Under the pieces are notes generated by a model. It was given only the letters and a program-made list of their open reading frames with translations. It searched no databases and was not told the DNA's origin. 64,000 nucleotides of DNA, taken from positions 1 to 64,000 of the forward strand of contig CAKZWQ010000007.1 in assembly GCA_937921935.1 (NCBI GenBank), read 5' to 3'. Each line of letters starts with the position of its first letter. Position 1 is the stretch's first letter. Positions 52,999-62,181 of the stretch are shown one piece after another. A program made the position numbers and the translations under genes. The stretch comes from an uncultured Gammaproteobacteria bacterium (GTDB taxonomy: Bacteria; Pseudomonadota; Gammaproteobacteria; Steroidobacterales; GCA-2729495).

Positions 52999-53709
52999 AT
53001 GCCCACAGTTCTGATCACCGGCGCCAATCGGGGCATCGGTCTTGAACACGCCCGTGCCTATGCCGCCGCCGGCTGGCAAGTTCTCGCCTGCGCGCGCGAC
53101 CCCGAAGCTTCCCCGGCCCTCCAGGAACTGGCGCAGCAGCACGGCAGCACCGTGCGACCGCTGAAACTTGACGTCACTCATCATGCGGGGGTGGAAGCCC
53201 TGGCCGGCGAACTGAAGGACACCACCATTGACGTGCTGCTCAACAATGCCGGCACCTTTGGTCCGGCAGGCGCACCCGAGGGCATGAGCTACCAGAGCCT
53301 GACCAACATGGACTATCAGATCTGGCGACAGATCCTGGAGGTCAACCTGCTATCGCCGTTCAAAGTGGCGGTCGCCTTCTGTGAAAACCTGCGTCGCTCA
53401 GATCGGCCATTGCTGGTCATGATGTCCAGCGACCTGGGGGCGATCAGCCAGAATACCCAGGGCGGTTCCTACTCCTACCGCTCAAGCAAGGCAGCGCTGA
53501 ATATGGTGAGCAAAGGTATGGCGCTGGAATGGCCCGACATTATTGTCATCGCTATGGCGCCTGGCTGGTGCAAGACCGACCTGGGCGGTGATATTGCGCC
53601 CATTGATCCGGTTGATAGCGTTCGCGATCAACAACAGGCATTTGAACAGCTGACCCTCGAACAAAGCGGCTGCTTTATCGATCGTTTCGGAGAAGAGGTG
53701 GCCTGGTAG
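52999..53709 (+). CDS. Short-chain dehydrogenase/reductase
   Basis: 236 residues. LITGANRGIGLEHARAYAAAG is the coenzyme loop, LLNNAGTFG the NNAG motif, and YSYRSSKAALN the catalytic Y-x-x-x-K; Ser is in VMMSSDLG. It probably uses NADP and follows the aldo/keto reductase closely. 243 bp follow with no recognisable gene. Confidence 0.92.
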   Translation: MPTVLITGANRGIGLEHARAYAAAGWQVLACARDPEASPALQELAQQHGSTVRPLKLDVTHHAGVEALAGELKDTTIDVLLNNAGTFGPAGAPEGMSYQSLTNMDYQIWRQILEVNLLSPFKVAVAFCENLRRSDRPLLVMMSSDLGAISQNTQGGSYSYRSSKAALNMVSKGMALEWPDIIVIAMAPGWCKTDLGGDIAPIDPVDSVRDQQQAFEQLTLEQSGCFIDRFGEEVAW

Positions 53710-53952
53710 GCAGCAGGGCAGCCACGCAGAGAATTACACTATGTTGATTCCCCGGGTTCGGCCGGGCCACTATTGCCTGGGCGGACAAGCCTTACAAACC
53801 AGATTGATCGTTTGCCGGGTAGACTTGGGTATCAGGGAAAAACAATCAGGTGGCGGCTTGGTGTTCCGCTTATTCCAGGGTTCCAGGTAAGCGATGACCG
53901 AAGTCACGCCGAGCCACCACTAACTTGATCTGGCGGCACTGCATGCATAACG

Positions 53953-54795
53953 ATGAATGAAGCCATTGATCAGTTAAAGTCGGCCATTAAGGCCATTTTG
54001 CCACGTTCCCAAATCGTACTGGTCGGGTCTTTCTACTACAACGAGCAGACCTCCAGCAGCGACTACGATTTACTGGTCCTGTCCACATTCCCGGTCAGAA
54101 AAAGCAAGCAGCAGGCGATTGTTACGCGAATGGCGGACGCTAAAATCGAGTACGACATTCACTTCATACCAAAGCTGTTCGTCTGCCTGAACTGGAAACT
54201 CGTTGCCGGCAGGGATCTTGATACAGGCCGGGATATCCGCCTCCGGATGACGACGAGGGTTCGGTCAACAATACGCTCCACGCGCATACGGATGGCCTAT
54301 TATTACTACCTGACCCAGCAGTACGACAAAGCAGTTATCGAACTGTTAAGGGTCAGGCTATTGCCCTATGCAGAAAGCGATGTGGACCTGTTTTCTTATG
54401 CGGGCAAGCAGCAACTGCTAGAGCGGCTGCGCAGACAGTTTGACGAGGACGAATATCAGCTCTACAAGTCAGCCCTGAGCAACAGGTCGAACACGGGTGG
54501 GAAAAAGATCGATACCCGGCTTCTGATTGAGAAAATCAACCAAGTCTTTCAAGGTTTTAAAGACGACTTATTCCAGCTGCAACACAACCTCCAGTACTAC
54601 GCTTATTCTCTTAAGCGAGGCTCCCTGAATCCGCTGGTGAACTATAACAAGGCAATAACCGCGGCCTTGTTCCATTTCGCTAATGGTGAGTTGGATGAGT
54701 CTGCCAGGCAATTGTCAAAGCTTACGAAGGTTACTCAGCTTGACGAGCAACTGAAGGAGTACGCTTTGTTATCCGTCCTTACAATTGAGAATTAG
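53953..54795 (+). CDS. Nucleotidyltransferase-fold protein, orphan
   Basis: 280 residues. The N-terminal domain has the NTase signature: VGSFYYNEQTSSSDYDLLVLS (G25-S26, D37-x-D39) and a third Asp in IEYDIHFI (D68). The C-terminal 200 residues are helical, with YYYYLTQQYDKAVIELLRVRLLPYAES and a second helical block AALFHFANGELDESARQL. No HEPN R-x4-6-H motif is seen. It may be a MNT-type nucleotidyltransferase without its usual partner, or an antitoxin/tRNA-modifying enzyme. It stands alone between unrelated genes and ends in its own terminator. Confidence 0.65.
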   Translation: MNEAIDQLKSAIKAILPRSQIVLVGSFYYNEQTSSSDYDLLVLSTFPVRKSKQQAIVTRMADAKIEYDIHFIPKLFVCLNWKLVAGRDLDTGRDIRLRMTTRVRSTIRSTRIRMAYYYYLTQQYDKAVIELLRVRLLPYAESDVDLFSYAGKQQLLERLRRQFDEDEYQLYKSALSNRSNTGGKKIDTRLLIEKINQVFQGFKDDLFQLQHNLQYYAYSLKRGSLNPLVNYNKAITAALFHFANGELDESARQLSKLTKVTQLDEQLKEYALLSVLTIEN

Positions 54796-54849
54796 CGAGG
54801 ACTTGGCACGGTGCCGCACTTGCGTCGGAAAGTGAGTTTGAGATTCACG

Positions 54850-54884
54850 CTCCGGCGATAAGAAATCGCGTGGAGTCGTTTTTT
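54850..54884 (+). terminator. Probable terminator after the nucleotidyltransferase gene
   Basis: Imperfect hairpin CTCC-G-GCGAT / ATCGC-GT-GGAG (54850-54875) with loop AAGAA, then TCG and six T. The stem has a G-U pair and a bulge, so moderate strength. Confidence 0.5.
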
Positions 54885-54952
54885 CTCAGCTAGGATCAGT
54901 ATCGGCGATATACCTCGCTGCTCCCTGCGACTTGTCTGTAGTCAGCTATTAG

Positions 54953-55339
54953 CTACCCGAACAGCGACCAAAGGCCGCCACCCAATCCGCCCAGTAGCAG
55001 AATAAGCAGTGGCAGCATGCTGATTCCGAATCCCATGCCGCGCCTTGATGGTTCACTGACATAGCCACGCAGGTACAGGAATCTGCCGCCGATAAACACC
55101 AGCCCCAGCACGGCGGCTGCGGAGGCGTTGATGTAGTAACCGAAGAGCAACATGGCGGGAACGAAAATTATCAGCTGCTCCATGGTATTGCAGTGCACGC
55201 GGCAGTAGCGCTCAAAAATCTCATTACCGGTCATGGCCGGCGCCGGGACTTCGTACTTGACCCGGGCGCGGCCGACCAGTGCACCGAAAATAAAATACTG
55301 GACCAGGGCCAGGGCGATAACGACGTAGACGAGGTCCAT
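54953..55339 (-). CDS. MAPEG family protein
   Basis: 128 residues and four predicted helices. Conserved parts include ALVGRARVKYEVPAPAMTGNEIFERYCRVHCNTMEQLIIFVPAML, the MAPEG glutathione-site region, and FIGGRFLYLRGYVSEPSRRGMGF. MAPEG proteins are membrane glutathione-dependent enzymes of detoxification or eicosanoid type. Together with the aldehyde dehydrogenase upstream on the same strand it suggests a detoxification role. Confidence 0.88.
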   Translation of the reverse strand: MDLVYVVIALALVQYFIFGALVGRARVKYEVPAPAMTGNEIFERYCRVHCNTMEQLIIFVPAMLLFGYYINASAAAVLGLVFIGGRFLYLRGYVSEPSRRGMGFGISMLPLLILLLGGLGGGLWSLFG

Positions 55340-55393
55340 GATTAAGCTCCGTTGAGCGGTTACTGGTTGCAGCAGGCGAGCTGGCCCGCCAAT

Positions 55394-56902
55394 TTAGAAC
55401 AGGACCGTGGTGGCCTTGGTTTTCAGGTACGGCTCCAGGCCTTCCATGCCAAATTCCCGGCCCCAGCCTGACTGTTTGTTGCCGCCGAAAGGTATGGCCG
55501 GATCCACTGCTGCATGACAGTTAATGCTGACTTGTCCTGAGTCAATCAGGCCCGCCATCTTGTGGGCCACGGAGATGTCCTTGGTCCAGACGCTGCCCGA
55601 CAGGCCATAGATGGTCGCATTGGCTTCTGCCGCCACATCCTCCAACTCGCTATCACCGAATGCCTGCACGCACATGACCGGGCCGAAGATTTCCTCGCGA
55701 GCGATCTTCATATCCATGTTGGTGCGGCCGAAGACTGTGGGTTTAACGAAGAAGCCTTTGCCTGGCAGAGCCTCGCCCCCACAGCGAAGTTCAGCCGCTG
55801 AGGCCTTGCCGTCTTCTATGTAGCCCATGACCCGGTCGCGCTGGTCGCCAGAAATAAGGGGCCCGAGCATTGATCCCGGATTCAGGCCAGGCCCGGGGGT
55901 CATGCCGCCGGCCATGGCGGCAATGCCCTCGACGACGGGTTCAAAGACATCTTCGTGGACAAACAGCCGGGTGCTGGCCATACAGTTCTGGCCCTGCAGG
56001 AAAAACGCCCCACGCACGGCGCCGGGTATCACGCGTTCCATGTCTGCATCCGGGAACACGACGAAGGGCGATTTGCCACCCAGTTCCAGGGTGACTTTCT
56101 TCAGGTTTCCCGCCGAAGCCTTGATAATGCTTTTGCCGACGGCCGTGGAACCGGTAAAGGATATCTTGTCGACACCGTCGTGTTCGGACAGCGCTGCGCC
56201 GGCTGCCTGGCCGTAGCCGGGGACCACATTGACCACGCCGTCAGGAATACCGGCTTGCTGGGCCAGTTCACCCAGTAACAAGGCTGTCAGCGGCGTCAGC
56301 TCCGCCGGTTTCAGCACAATGGTGCAACCGGTTGCCAGGGTCGGTGCCAGTTTCAGAATGGCCATCGCCAGGGGCGCGTTCCACGGAATGATGGCGCCTA
56401 CCACACCAATCGGTTCGCGTTTGGTGTAGGTCAGGCTTTCGCCGTTGCGCGCTTCCGACGGCGAGACCGGAATCGTCATGCCATGAATCTTGGTCACCCA
56501 GCCGGCGAAGTAGCGCACGAATTCCCCACCAAACTTCGCGATGGTGTATTCGGAGATCATCCGCGGCATGCCGTTCTCAAGCACTTCCACCTCGGCCAGC
56601 AGTGACATGTTCTCTTCGATCAGGTCGGCGAACTTGAACATGAGCCGGGCGCGCTCATAGGAGGTCAGCTTGGCCCACTCACCCTTGAAGGCCTTGCGGG
56701 CTGCTGCCACGGCCCGATCAATATCCTCAGGCCCCGCGCCGGCCACCGTGGTGATGAGCGCTTCCGTCGCCGGGTCAAAGACCTCGATGCGTTCCCCTGA
56801 GGCGGCTGCAACGCGCTGGCCGTCGATGAGTAAATTGTGTTCACCCGCCAGCCATGCCTGCGTCTCGGGAGAGGGGTTGAAGGTTTCCGGGGCGGCGCTC
56901 AT
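55394..56902 (-). CDS. Aldehyde dehydrogenase family protein
   Basis: 502 residues. NAD-binding WNAPLAMAILKLAPTLATGCTIVLKPAE, SFTGSTAVGKSI, catalytic Glu in TLELGGKSPFVVF and the nucleophile Cys307 in FLQGQNCMASTRLF are all present. It oxidises an aldehyde to an acid with NAD(P). C-terminal INCHAAVDPAIPFGGNKQSGWGREFGMEGL is normal. It is divergent from the AhpD-like gene. Confidence 0.95.
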   Translation of the reverse strand: MSAAPETFNPSPETQAWLAGEHNLLIDGQRVAAASGERIEVFDPATEALITTVAGAGPEDIDRAVAAARKAFKGEWAKLTSYERARLMFKFADLIEENMSLLAEVEVLENGMPRMISEYTIAKFGGEFVRYFAGWVTKIHGMTIPVSPSEARNGESLTYTKREPIGVVGAIIPWNAPLAMAILKLAPTLATGCTIVLKPAELTPLTALLLGELAQQAGIPDGVVNVVPGYGQAAGAALSEHDGVDKISFTGSTAVGKSIIKASAGNLKKVTLELGGKSPFVVFPDADMERVIPGAVRGAFFLQGQNCMASTRLFVHEDVFEPVVEGIAAMAGGMTPGPGLNPGSMLGPLISGDQRDRVMGYIEDGKASAAELRCGGEALPGKGFFVKPTVFGRTNMDMKIAREEIFGPVMCVQAFGDSELEDVAAEANATIYGLSGSVWTKDISVAHKMAGLIDSGQVSINCHAAVDPAIPFGGNKQSGWGREFGMEGLEPYLKTKATTVLF

Positions 56903-57094
56903 GTTGGTTCCTTGCGGGTAAAAGCGTCAGAATATCGCCCCGGCAAAGGCGCGATCAAGGCATGCGCCCGCCAGCGCCGCGCGTTGGCTGGGTGGTCCGG
57001 ACGGGAGTTCACTGCGGCTGGCGGGCTGATTGTTGCTGCAGGTCGCTTGCAGCCTGTCTTTGCCCTGTTGAACTGGCTGAGGAAGGAGTGTTTC

Positions 57095-57703
57095 ATGACC
57101 CGCATTGAGCCCCTGGCGCCCGATGACTTTCCGGCGGCTTTACAACCGGTCCTGGATTTTGCCCGCGATACCATGGGGTTTACCCCGAATGATGTGTTAA
57201 CCATGGCCCGCTGGCCCGCACTGCTGCAGGCGATGGCGCCGATGGTCGGGGTGATTTTTTCACCCGGTAGCGTATCCATGGAACTCAAGCGATTTGTGGC
57301 GACCATCACCAGTGCTGCCGCGGGTTGCCAGTATTGCGTGGCCCACAATGTGCATGGCATGCAGCAGGATGGTGTGGCCGCCGACAAACAGGCAGCAATT
57401 TGGGAATTCGATACCAGCCCGCTGTTCTCGACGGCCGAGCGTGCCGCCCTGGTTTATGCGCGAGATGCCGGGCAGTCGCCGGCGGCAGTGACGGATGCGA
57501 GTTTTGCCCTGTTGCAGGCCCATTTCGATGCGCAACAGATCCTGGAGATTACCGCTGTTATTGCGCTGTTTGGTTTTCTGAATCGCTGGAATGCCGGCCT
57601 GGGAACGACCCTGGAGGATCAGCCTCTGCAATTTGCCCGGTCCTCCCTGGACGAGGCCGTGTGGTCGGCGGGTGTCCATGCGCCGGCGGGGACAACAGAT
57701 TGA
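57095..57703 (+). CDS. Carboxymuconolactone decarboxylase / AhpD-like protein
   Basis: 202 residues from ATG at 57095 (AAGGAGTG upstream). AAGCQYCVAHNVHGMQQDG holds a C-x-x-C with downstream His typical of AhpD-type peroxidase cofactors, and the LFSTAERAALVYARDAGQSP region fits CMD helices. It could take part in peroxide reduction or lactone chemistry. An MFS gene follows after 33 bp. Confidence 0.88.
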   Translation: MTRIEPLAPDDFPAALQPVLDFARDTMGFTPNDVLTMARWPALLQAMAPMVGVIFSPGSVSMELKRFVATITSAAAGCQYCVAHNVHGMQQDGVAADKQAAIWEFDTSPLFSTAERAALVYARDAGQSPAAVTDASFALLQAHFDAQQILEITAVIALFGFLNRWNAGLGTTLEDQPLQFARSSLDEAVWSAGVHAPAGTTD

Positions 57704-57736
57704 TCCGGCGCCGGCCGGTCCGGACGCCCTGAGCCC

Positions 57737-59032
57737 ATGCCCGCCGTTCGCTGGCAGATCGCGATCCTGCTATGCCTGATCACGACGGTTAATTACATCG
57801 ACCGCCAGGCTTTTGCCGTTGCCGGGCCCGTCATCACAGCAGAATTCGGCCTGGACAATACCCAGTTCGGCCTGATTATTTCCGGCTTTTTGTTCGCCTA
57901 TGCCCTGGGCCATTTGCTTGCGGGGCCCGTCATTGATCGCTTGGGAACCAAGCGTGCCTTCAGCCTGGCCGTGGTTGCCTGGAGCGTGGCCGGCATACTC
58001 ACCGCGGCGGGCAGGGGCTTTTGGAGTTTCCTGGGCCTGCGTGCCCTGCTGGGCGTGGCAGAAGCCGCTAACTTTCCGGCGGCTCTGAAATCCGTTGCCG
58101 AATGGTTCCCGGCGCGCGAACGCAGTTTCGCCGTGGGCATCGTCGCCCTGGGCCCGGGCCTGGGCGCGGTCCTGTCGCCGCCTTTGCTGGGTTTTCTTAT
58201 CATCAACTACGGGTGGGAGTGGGCCTTTATCGTGCCCGGGGCAGCCGGCTTTGTGTGGCTGTGGATCTGGCAGCGCTATTACCATCGTCCTGATGAGCAT
58301 CCGCGCCTGAGCGCTGAAGAACGCGCACTGATCGCGGCCGGGCAGCCTGCTGATCCGGAACCCGATGGCCCGCGACGCCCGATTCGGGCCTTGCTACAAC
58401 ACCGGGAGATGTGGGGCCTGATGCTCAGTCGCTTCTGCAACGACGGGGCCTTTTACTTTTATATCTCCTGGCTGCCTCTGTACCTGGCCCAGGCGCGCGG
58501 CTTTGACATCAAACAGATCGCCCTGTTTGCCTGGATCCCCTTTCTGGCCGCTGATCTGGGCAGCCTGGCCGGGGGCTGGCTGGGCAGCCGGCTGATCGCT
58601 GGCGGCATGAGCCTGGACCGGTCTCGCAAGCTGCTCATCTGGGGTGGGGCGTTGCTGGTGCTGGCGACCCTGCCGACCGCCCTGGTGGACTCCGCCTACG
58701 TGGCCCTGGCTCTGATTGGTCTGGCCATGTTTGCTATCCAGGCCAAGGCAGCCAACCTGTTCGCCCTGCCAGCCGACCTGTTCCCGCCGCGAGAAGTGGG
58801 CACCACCTGGGGTTTATTCGGCGCGGTCGGGGCTTTTGGTGGCATGGCCTTTAACGGCGCTGCCGGATGGGTCTCCGAAGTCGTGGGTTTCGGGCCAATT
58901 TTCCTGGCGGTGGGTGTTACGCAAATCCTTTCCGCTCTCTTTGTGAGCTGGCTAATTCCAGAAATAGGCCTTATAAAAACCAATAAAAATAATAAATTAG
59001 ATAATAATAATAAAGTGATTTCTCATGAATAA
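57737..59032 (+). CDS. MFS transporter of the anion:cation symporter type (hexuronate-like)
   Basis: 431 residues, twelve helices. NYIDRQAFAVAGPVITAEFGLDNTQFGLIISGFLFAYALGHLLAGPVIDRLGTKRAF is the family pattern of ExuT/GudP-type carriers, with AEWFPARERSFAVGI after helix 4. The last 20 residues are encoded by an AT-rich stretch (58971-59022) and are full of Asn and Lys. It overlaps the TRAP small-permease gene by 8 bp. Substrate is probably an organic acid or sugar acid. Confidence 0.88.
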   Translation: MPAVRWQIAILLCLITTVNYIDRQAFAVAGPVITAEFGLDNTQFGLIISGFLFAYALGHLLAGPVIDRLGTKRAFSLAVVAWSVAGILTAAGRGFWSFLGLRALLGVAEAANFPAALKSVAEWFPARERSFAVGIVALGPGLGAVLSPPLLGFLIINYGWEWAFIVPGAAGFVWLWIWQRYYHRPDEHPRLSAEERALIAAGQPADPEPDGPRRPIRALLQHREMWGLMLSRFCNDGAFYFYISWLPLYLAQARGFDIKQIALFAWIPFLAADLGSLAGGWLGSRLIAGGMSLDRSRKLLIWGGALLVLATLPTALVDSAYVALALIGLAMFAIQAKAANLFALPADLFPPREVGTTWGLFGAVGAFGGMAFNGAAGWVSEVVGFGPIFLAVGVTQILSALFVSWLIPEIGLIKTNKNNKLDNNNKVISHE

Positions 59033-59558
59033 AAGTCCATCGACCGGCCTTCGCCTGGCCAGTCGCTGGCTAGCCCGGTGCGGCCAGGGTGAGCGGTTGA
59101 TCACCTTTGTGGCCTTCATGATCCTGGTGTTTGTGGTTTTTGCCGATGTGGCTGTCCGCGAGATCAGTGGTACCGGCTTGCACTGGGCCCGACAAATCGG
59201 CGTCTACGCGAACCTCGGCGTCGTGATGCTGGGCATGGGTCTGGCTTCAGCCGACGCTGCGCACCTGCGGCCGCGTTTTGCCGATGCCTGGTTACCCGAA
59301 GCCTGGGCGCCGGCACTGGAAACCCTGGGCCAGTGGTTAATGGCGGCATTTTGCGCGGCCTTTGCCGCCGTTGCCGGGTCGGTGGTCGCTGACAGTCTAA
59401 TCATGCAGGAACGCTCGGCCGTGCTGCGCATTGTGGTCTGGCCCTTTCAGGCGCTGATTCCCCTGGCCTTTGGCCTGGCCGCCATACGCCATGCCCTGTT
59501 TGCTTTATATCCTCCCTTAAGACCGTCGGTACCCGCACCGGCGGAGCAGGGGGGCTGA
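59025..59558 (+). CDS. TRAP transporter small permease (DctQ type)
   Basis: 177 residues with four helices: the first TM around LITFVAFMILVFVVFADVAVREISGTGLHWARQIGVYANLGVVML, the last near VWPFQALIPLAFGLAAIRHALFAL. Structure and size fit DctQ proteins. It begins inside the end of the MFS gene and is followed by DctM after 2 bp. No DctP substrate-binding protein is in the window. Confidence 0.85.
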   Translation: MNKSPSTGLRLASRWLARCGQGERLITFVAFMILVFVVFADVAVREISGTGLHWARQIGVYANLGVVMLGMGLASADAAHLRPRFADAWLPEAWAPALETLGQWLMAAFCAAFAAVAGSVVADSLIMQERSAVLRIVVWPFQALIPLAFGLAAIRHALFALYPPLRPSVPAPAEQGG

Positions 59559-59560
59559 GC

Positions 59561-60823
59561 ATGTGGCCTGCCCTGTTACTCGCCGGCCTGGTCCTGCTGT
59601 TGCTGGCCCTGCGCCAGAATCTGCTGGTGATACTTGGCGTGGTCGCTGCCTATGCCTACGTGGTTTACGGCGATGGCATGGTGGGCAACATCGTGGTGGA
59701 TGCCTGGGATGCAGCCAACCGCGAAGTTCTGCTGTCCATTCCCCTGTACATCCTGGCTGGCAATCTTATGTCCCGCGGTGCGATGGCGCCGCGCCTGATT
59801 CGGCTGATGCGGGCCATCAGCGCCCCCGTGCCCGGCGGCCTGGCCATTGCCACCATTCTTTCCTGCGCGATCTTCGCGGCCGTCTCCGGTTCCGGCACGG
59901 TGACCCTGCTAGCCGTGGGCGGCGTCATGTATCCGGCCCTGCGGCAAGCCGGCTACTCGCGCAGTTTCGCCCTGGGAGCCCTGTGCGCGGCGGGTACCCT
60001 GGGAATTATTGTGCCGCCGAGCATCCCGCTGATTCTGTATGGCGTGATGACCCAGACCTCCGTGGCTGACCTGTTTCTCGCCGGGGTCGGCCCGGCCCTG
60101 CTGTTGACCGGCCTGATGATCGTCTATGCGCTGGTGAGCAACCGGGGCTTTAAGGCTGAAGCTTTTGATGGCAGGGAGGTCGCCGCCGCCTTTCGTGCCG
60201 GCATCTGGGCCTTGTTGATGCCCATCATCATTCTGGGTGGCATCTACAGCGGTTATTTCACGGCCACCGAGTCGGCGGCCGTAGCCGTGGTCTACGCGCT
60301 GTTCGTAGAGACCCTGGTCTACCGTGAAATGGGCGCCCGCGATTTATATGCCGTGGTGGCTGAAACCACCAAGTTGCTGGGTTCACTGTTTCCTGTGCTG
60401 ATGATCGCGCTGAGCCTGAACGTGTTTCTGGCCTACCAGCAGGTCCCCGAAGCCATTGTGTCTGCCCTGACCGGGCGGCTGGATAGCCCAGTGGCGCTGA
60501 TCCTGGGCATTAACCTTTTCCTGCTGCTGGTGGGCTGCGTGATGGACATTGGTTCAGCCATTCTGATCCTCTCGCCAATTCTGCAGCCCTTGGCCGAGGC
60601 CCAGGGCATCGATCCGGTGCATTTCGGCATCATCATGGTGATGAATCTGGAAATCGGTTATCTGACCCCGCCCCTGGGTCTGAATCTGATCGTTGCAATG
60701 ACGGCGTTTCGAGAGGACTTCTGGACTATCTGCCGCGCAGTACTGCCGTTTCTGGTGCTGATGCTAGTCGGGCTGATCACCGTCAGCTTCTGGCCCGGGC
60801 TGGCCCTTGGTCTCGTGCGCTGA
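59561..60823 (+). CDS. TRAP transporter large permease (DctM type)
   Basis: 420 residues and about twelve helices. FAAVSGSGTVTLLAVGGVMYPALRQAGYSRSFALGALCAAGTLGIIVPPSIPLILYGVMTQTSVADLFLAG is the DctM signature; the second half repeats the idea with GCVMDIGSAILILSPILQPLAEAQGIDPVHFGIIMVMNLEIGYLTPPLGLNLIV. It conducts sodium-coupled uptake of organic acids with DctQ and a periplasmic DctP. The absence of a DctP gene beside them is a notable gap. Confidence 0.93.
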   Translation: MWPALLLAGLVLLLLALRQNLLVILGVVAAYAYVVYGDGMVGNIVVDAWDAANREVLLSIPLYILAGNLMSRGAMAPRLIRLMRAISAPVPGGLAIATILSCAIFAAVSGSGTVTLLAVGGVMYPALRQAGYSRSFALGALCAAGTLGIIVPPSIPLILYGVMTQTSVADLFLAGVGPALLLTGLMIVYALVSNRGFKAEAFDGREVAAAFRAGIWALLMPIIILGGIYSGYFTATESAAVAVVYALFVETLVYREMGARDLYAVVAETTKLLGSLFPVLMIALSLNVFLAYQQVPEAIVSALTGRLDSPVALILGINLFLLLVGCVMDIGSAILILSPILQPLAEAQGIDPVHFGIIMVMNLEIGYLTPPLGLNLIVAMTAFREDFWTICRAVLPFLVLMLVGLITVSFWPGLALGLVR

Positions 60824-60849
60824 TCCCGGCGCCCGGCACCATGTACAAT
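60821..60849 (+). promoter_or_regulatory. Weak candidate promoter of the peroxiredoxin gene
   Basis: TGATCC (60821-60826) and TACAAT (60844-60849), 17 bp apart. The -10 is good, the -35 poor and it overlaps the DctM stop codon. Confidence 0.3.
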
Positions 60850-60911
60850 ATCGCGCTTTTCCGCGGCCGCCGTCGGCGGTTGCCCGATAACAAAAAACAC
60901 AGGAGTGAGCC

Positions 60912-61394
60912 ATGAGCATCCAGGTGGGAGATCGCATGCCGGAAGGCAGTTTTGCAACCATGTCAGCCGATGGGCCGGACAGCGTGTCCTCGGCGGATCT
61001 GTTTGCCGGGAAAAAGGTTGTGCTGTTTTCCGTGCCGGGCGCCTTCACGCCAACCTGTTCGGCCAAACATCTGCCGGGCTATGTGCAGCAAGCCGCGCAA
61101 CTAAAAGCCAAGGGTGTCGACACCATCGCCTGCATGGCCGTGAATGATGTCTTTGTCATGGACGCCTGGGGCAAGGACCAGAATGTTGGTGACAATGTCT
61201 TGATGCTCGCTGACGGGAACGGCGACTACAGTAAGGCCCTCGGCCTGGATCTGGATGCCAGCGGCTTTGGCATGGGTCAACGCGGGCAGCGCTTCGCACT
61301 GTTGGTTGAGGATGGGGTTGCTACCGGCGTTTATGTTGAAGGCCCGGGTGAATTCAAAGTCAGTGCGGCCGATGCGGTACTGGCGGCTATCTGA
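60912..61394 (+). CDS. Peroxiredoxin, Prx5 type
   Basis: 160 residues. The peroxidatic Cys49 is in FSVPGAFTPTCSAKHLPGY, the signature of atypical Prx5/PMP20-type proteins; a second Cys lies in DTIACMAVND. No glutaredoxin domain is fused. It would reduce peroxides with a thiol donor such as thioredoxin or glutathione. GGAG lies upstream of ATG. Confidence 0.93.
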   Translation: MSIQVGDRMPEGSFATMSADGPDSVSSADLFAGKKVVLFSVPGAFTPTCSAKHLPGYVQQAAQLKAKGVDTIACMAVNDVFVMDAWGKDQNVGDNVLMLADGNGDYSKALGLDLDASGFGMGQRGQRFALLVEDGVATGVYVEGPGEFKVSAADAVLAAI

Positions 61395-61443
61395 TCGGCC
61401 GCTGCCGATAACAACTCGCTAAAGAATTTCGGGGGAGGGGCGG

Positions 61444-62175
61444 ATGTCTCTGTACGACTGGCTGATTATTTTTCACCTGTTGCTGTTTGTCTACTGGCTC
61501 GGTGGCGATATGGGCGTGTTCTATTCGAGCAATTTCTCAATCGATCCGAAGTTGAGCAACTCGGCGCGTGCGACCGCGGCCAAGATCATGATGGATCTGG
61601 ACTTCGTGCCGCGCATCTGCATGACGCTGATGCTCACGGTCGGTGGTCTGCTCAGTGGCTACAATAATGTCGAGCATCCGCAGTGGCAGACCATTGGTTT
61701 CATCCTGCTTGGTCCGGGCTGGCTATCCATGGTGCTCTACCTGCATTTCGCCCATGGCACGCCGCTGTCGAAGATCATCACCAAGATCGACTACTGGTTC
61801 CGTGTTGTCCTCGTCGTCTACCTGGTCTGGTCGGTCGTGTACTCCTTCGCCTTCACTGAAAAGCTGGCGGCTGCGCCTTGGGTCGGTGCCAAGCTGTTGG
61901 TATTTGCCGGCATGGTGCTGTGTGGTGTGCTTATTCGCCGATACATTCCCGGCTACATTCAGGGCATCGTCACGCTGCGTCAGGAAATCGATCAGCCCTC
62001 CATGAGCGATGAGATGAACCAGACCATGAGCAGCAGTCTCGCCAAGTGTCGGCCGTTCGTCTGGGCGATCTGGGCAGGCTTGTTTATTGAGTGCTGGCTG
62101 GGCGTAGCCAAGCCCGGTAACCAGGTGCCGGTCAGCGAAGTGCTTGGCGCCGCGGCGCCGTTCGCGGGTTTCTGA
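61444..62175 (+). CDS. Uncharacterised membrane protein with about six helices
   Basis: 243 residues, not firmly recognised. Helices around WLIIFHLLLFVYWLGGDMGVFY, ICMTLMLTVGGLLSG, IGFILLGPGWLSMVLYLHFAHG, YWFRVVLVVYLVWSVVYSF, LLVFAGMVLCGVLIRRYI and PFVWAIWAGLFIECWLGV. His10 and the HFAH pair in the helices might bind a metal or heme; it resembles CopD or DUF2269-type proteins in outline only. It lies 49 bp after the peroxiredoxin with GGGGGAGGGG upstream of ATG. Confidence 0.6.
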   Translation: MSLYDWLIIFHLLLFVYWLGGDMGVFYSSNFSIDPKLSNSARATAAKIMMDLDFVPRICMTLMLTVGGLLSGYNNVEHPQWQTIGFILLGPGWLSMVLYLHFAHGTPLSKIITKIDYWFRVVLVVYLVWSVVYSFAFTEKLAAAPWVGAKLLVFAGMVLCGVLIRRYIPGYIQGIVTLRQEIDQPSMSDEMNQTMSSSLAKCRPFVWAIWAGLFIECWLGVAKPGNQVPVSEVLGAAAPFAGF

Positions 62176-62181
62176 TTTCCC

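Noticed and set aside
53710-53952. Small gene or RNA before the nucleotidyltransferase
   Set aside because: No frame with a ribosome site or structured repeat was found in the 243 bp.
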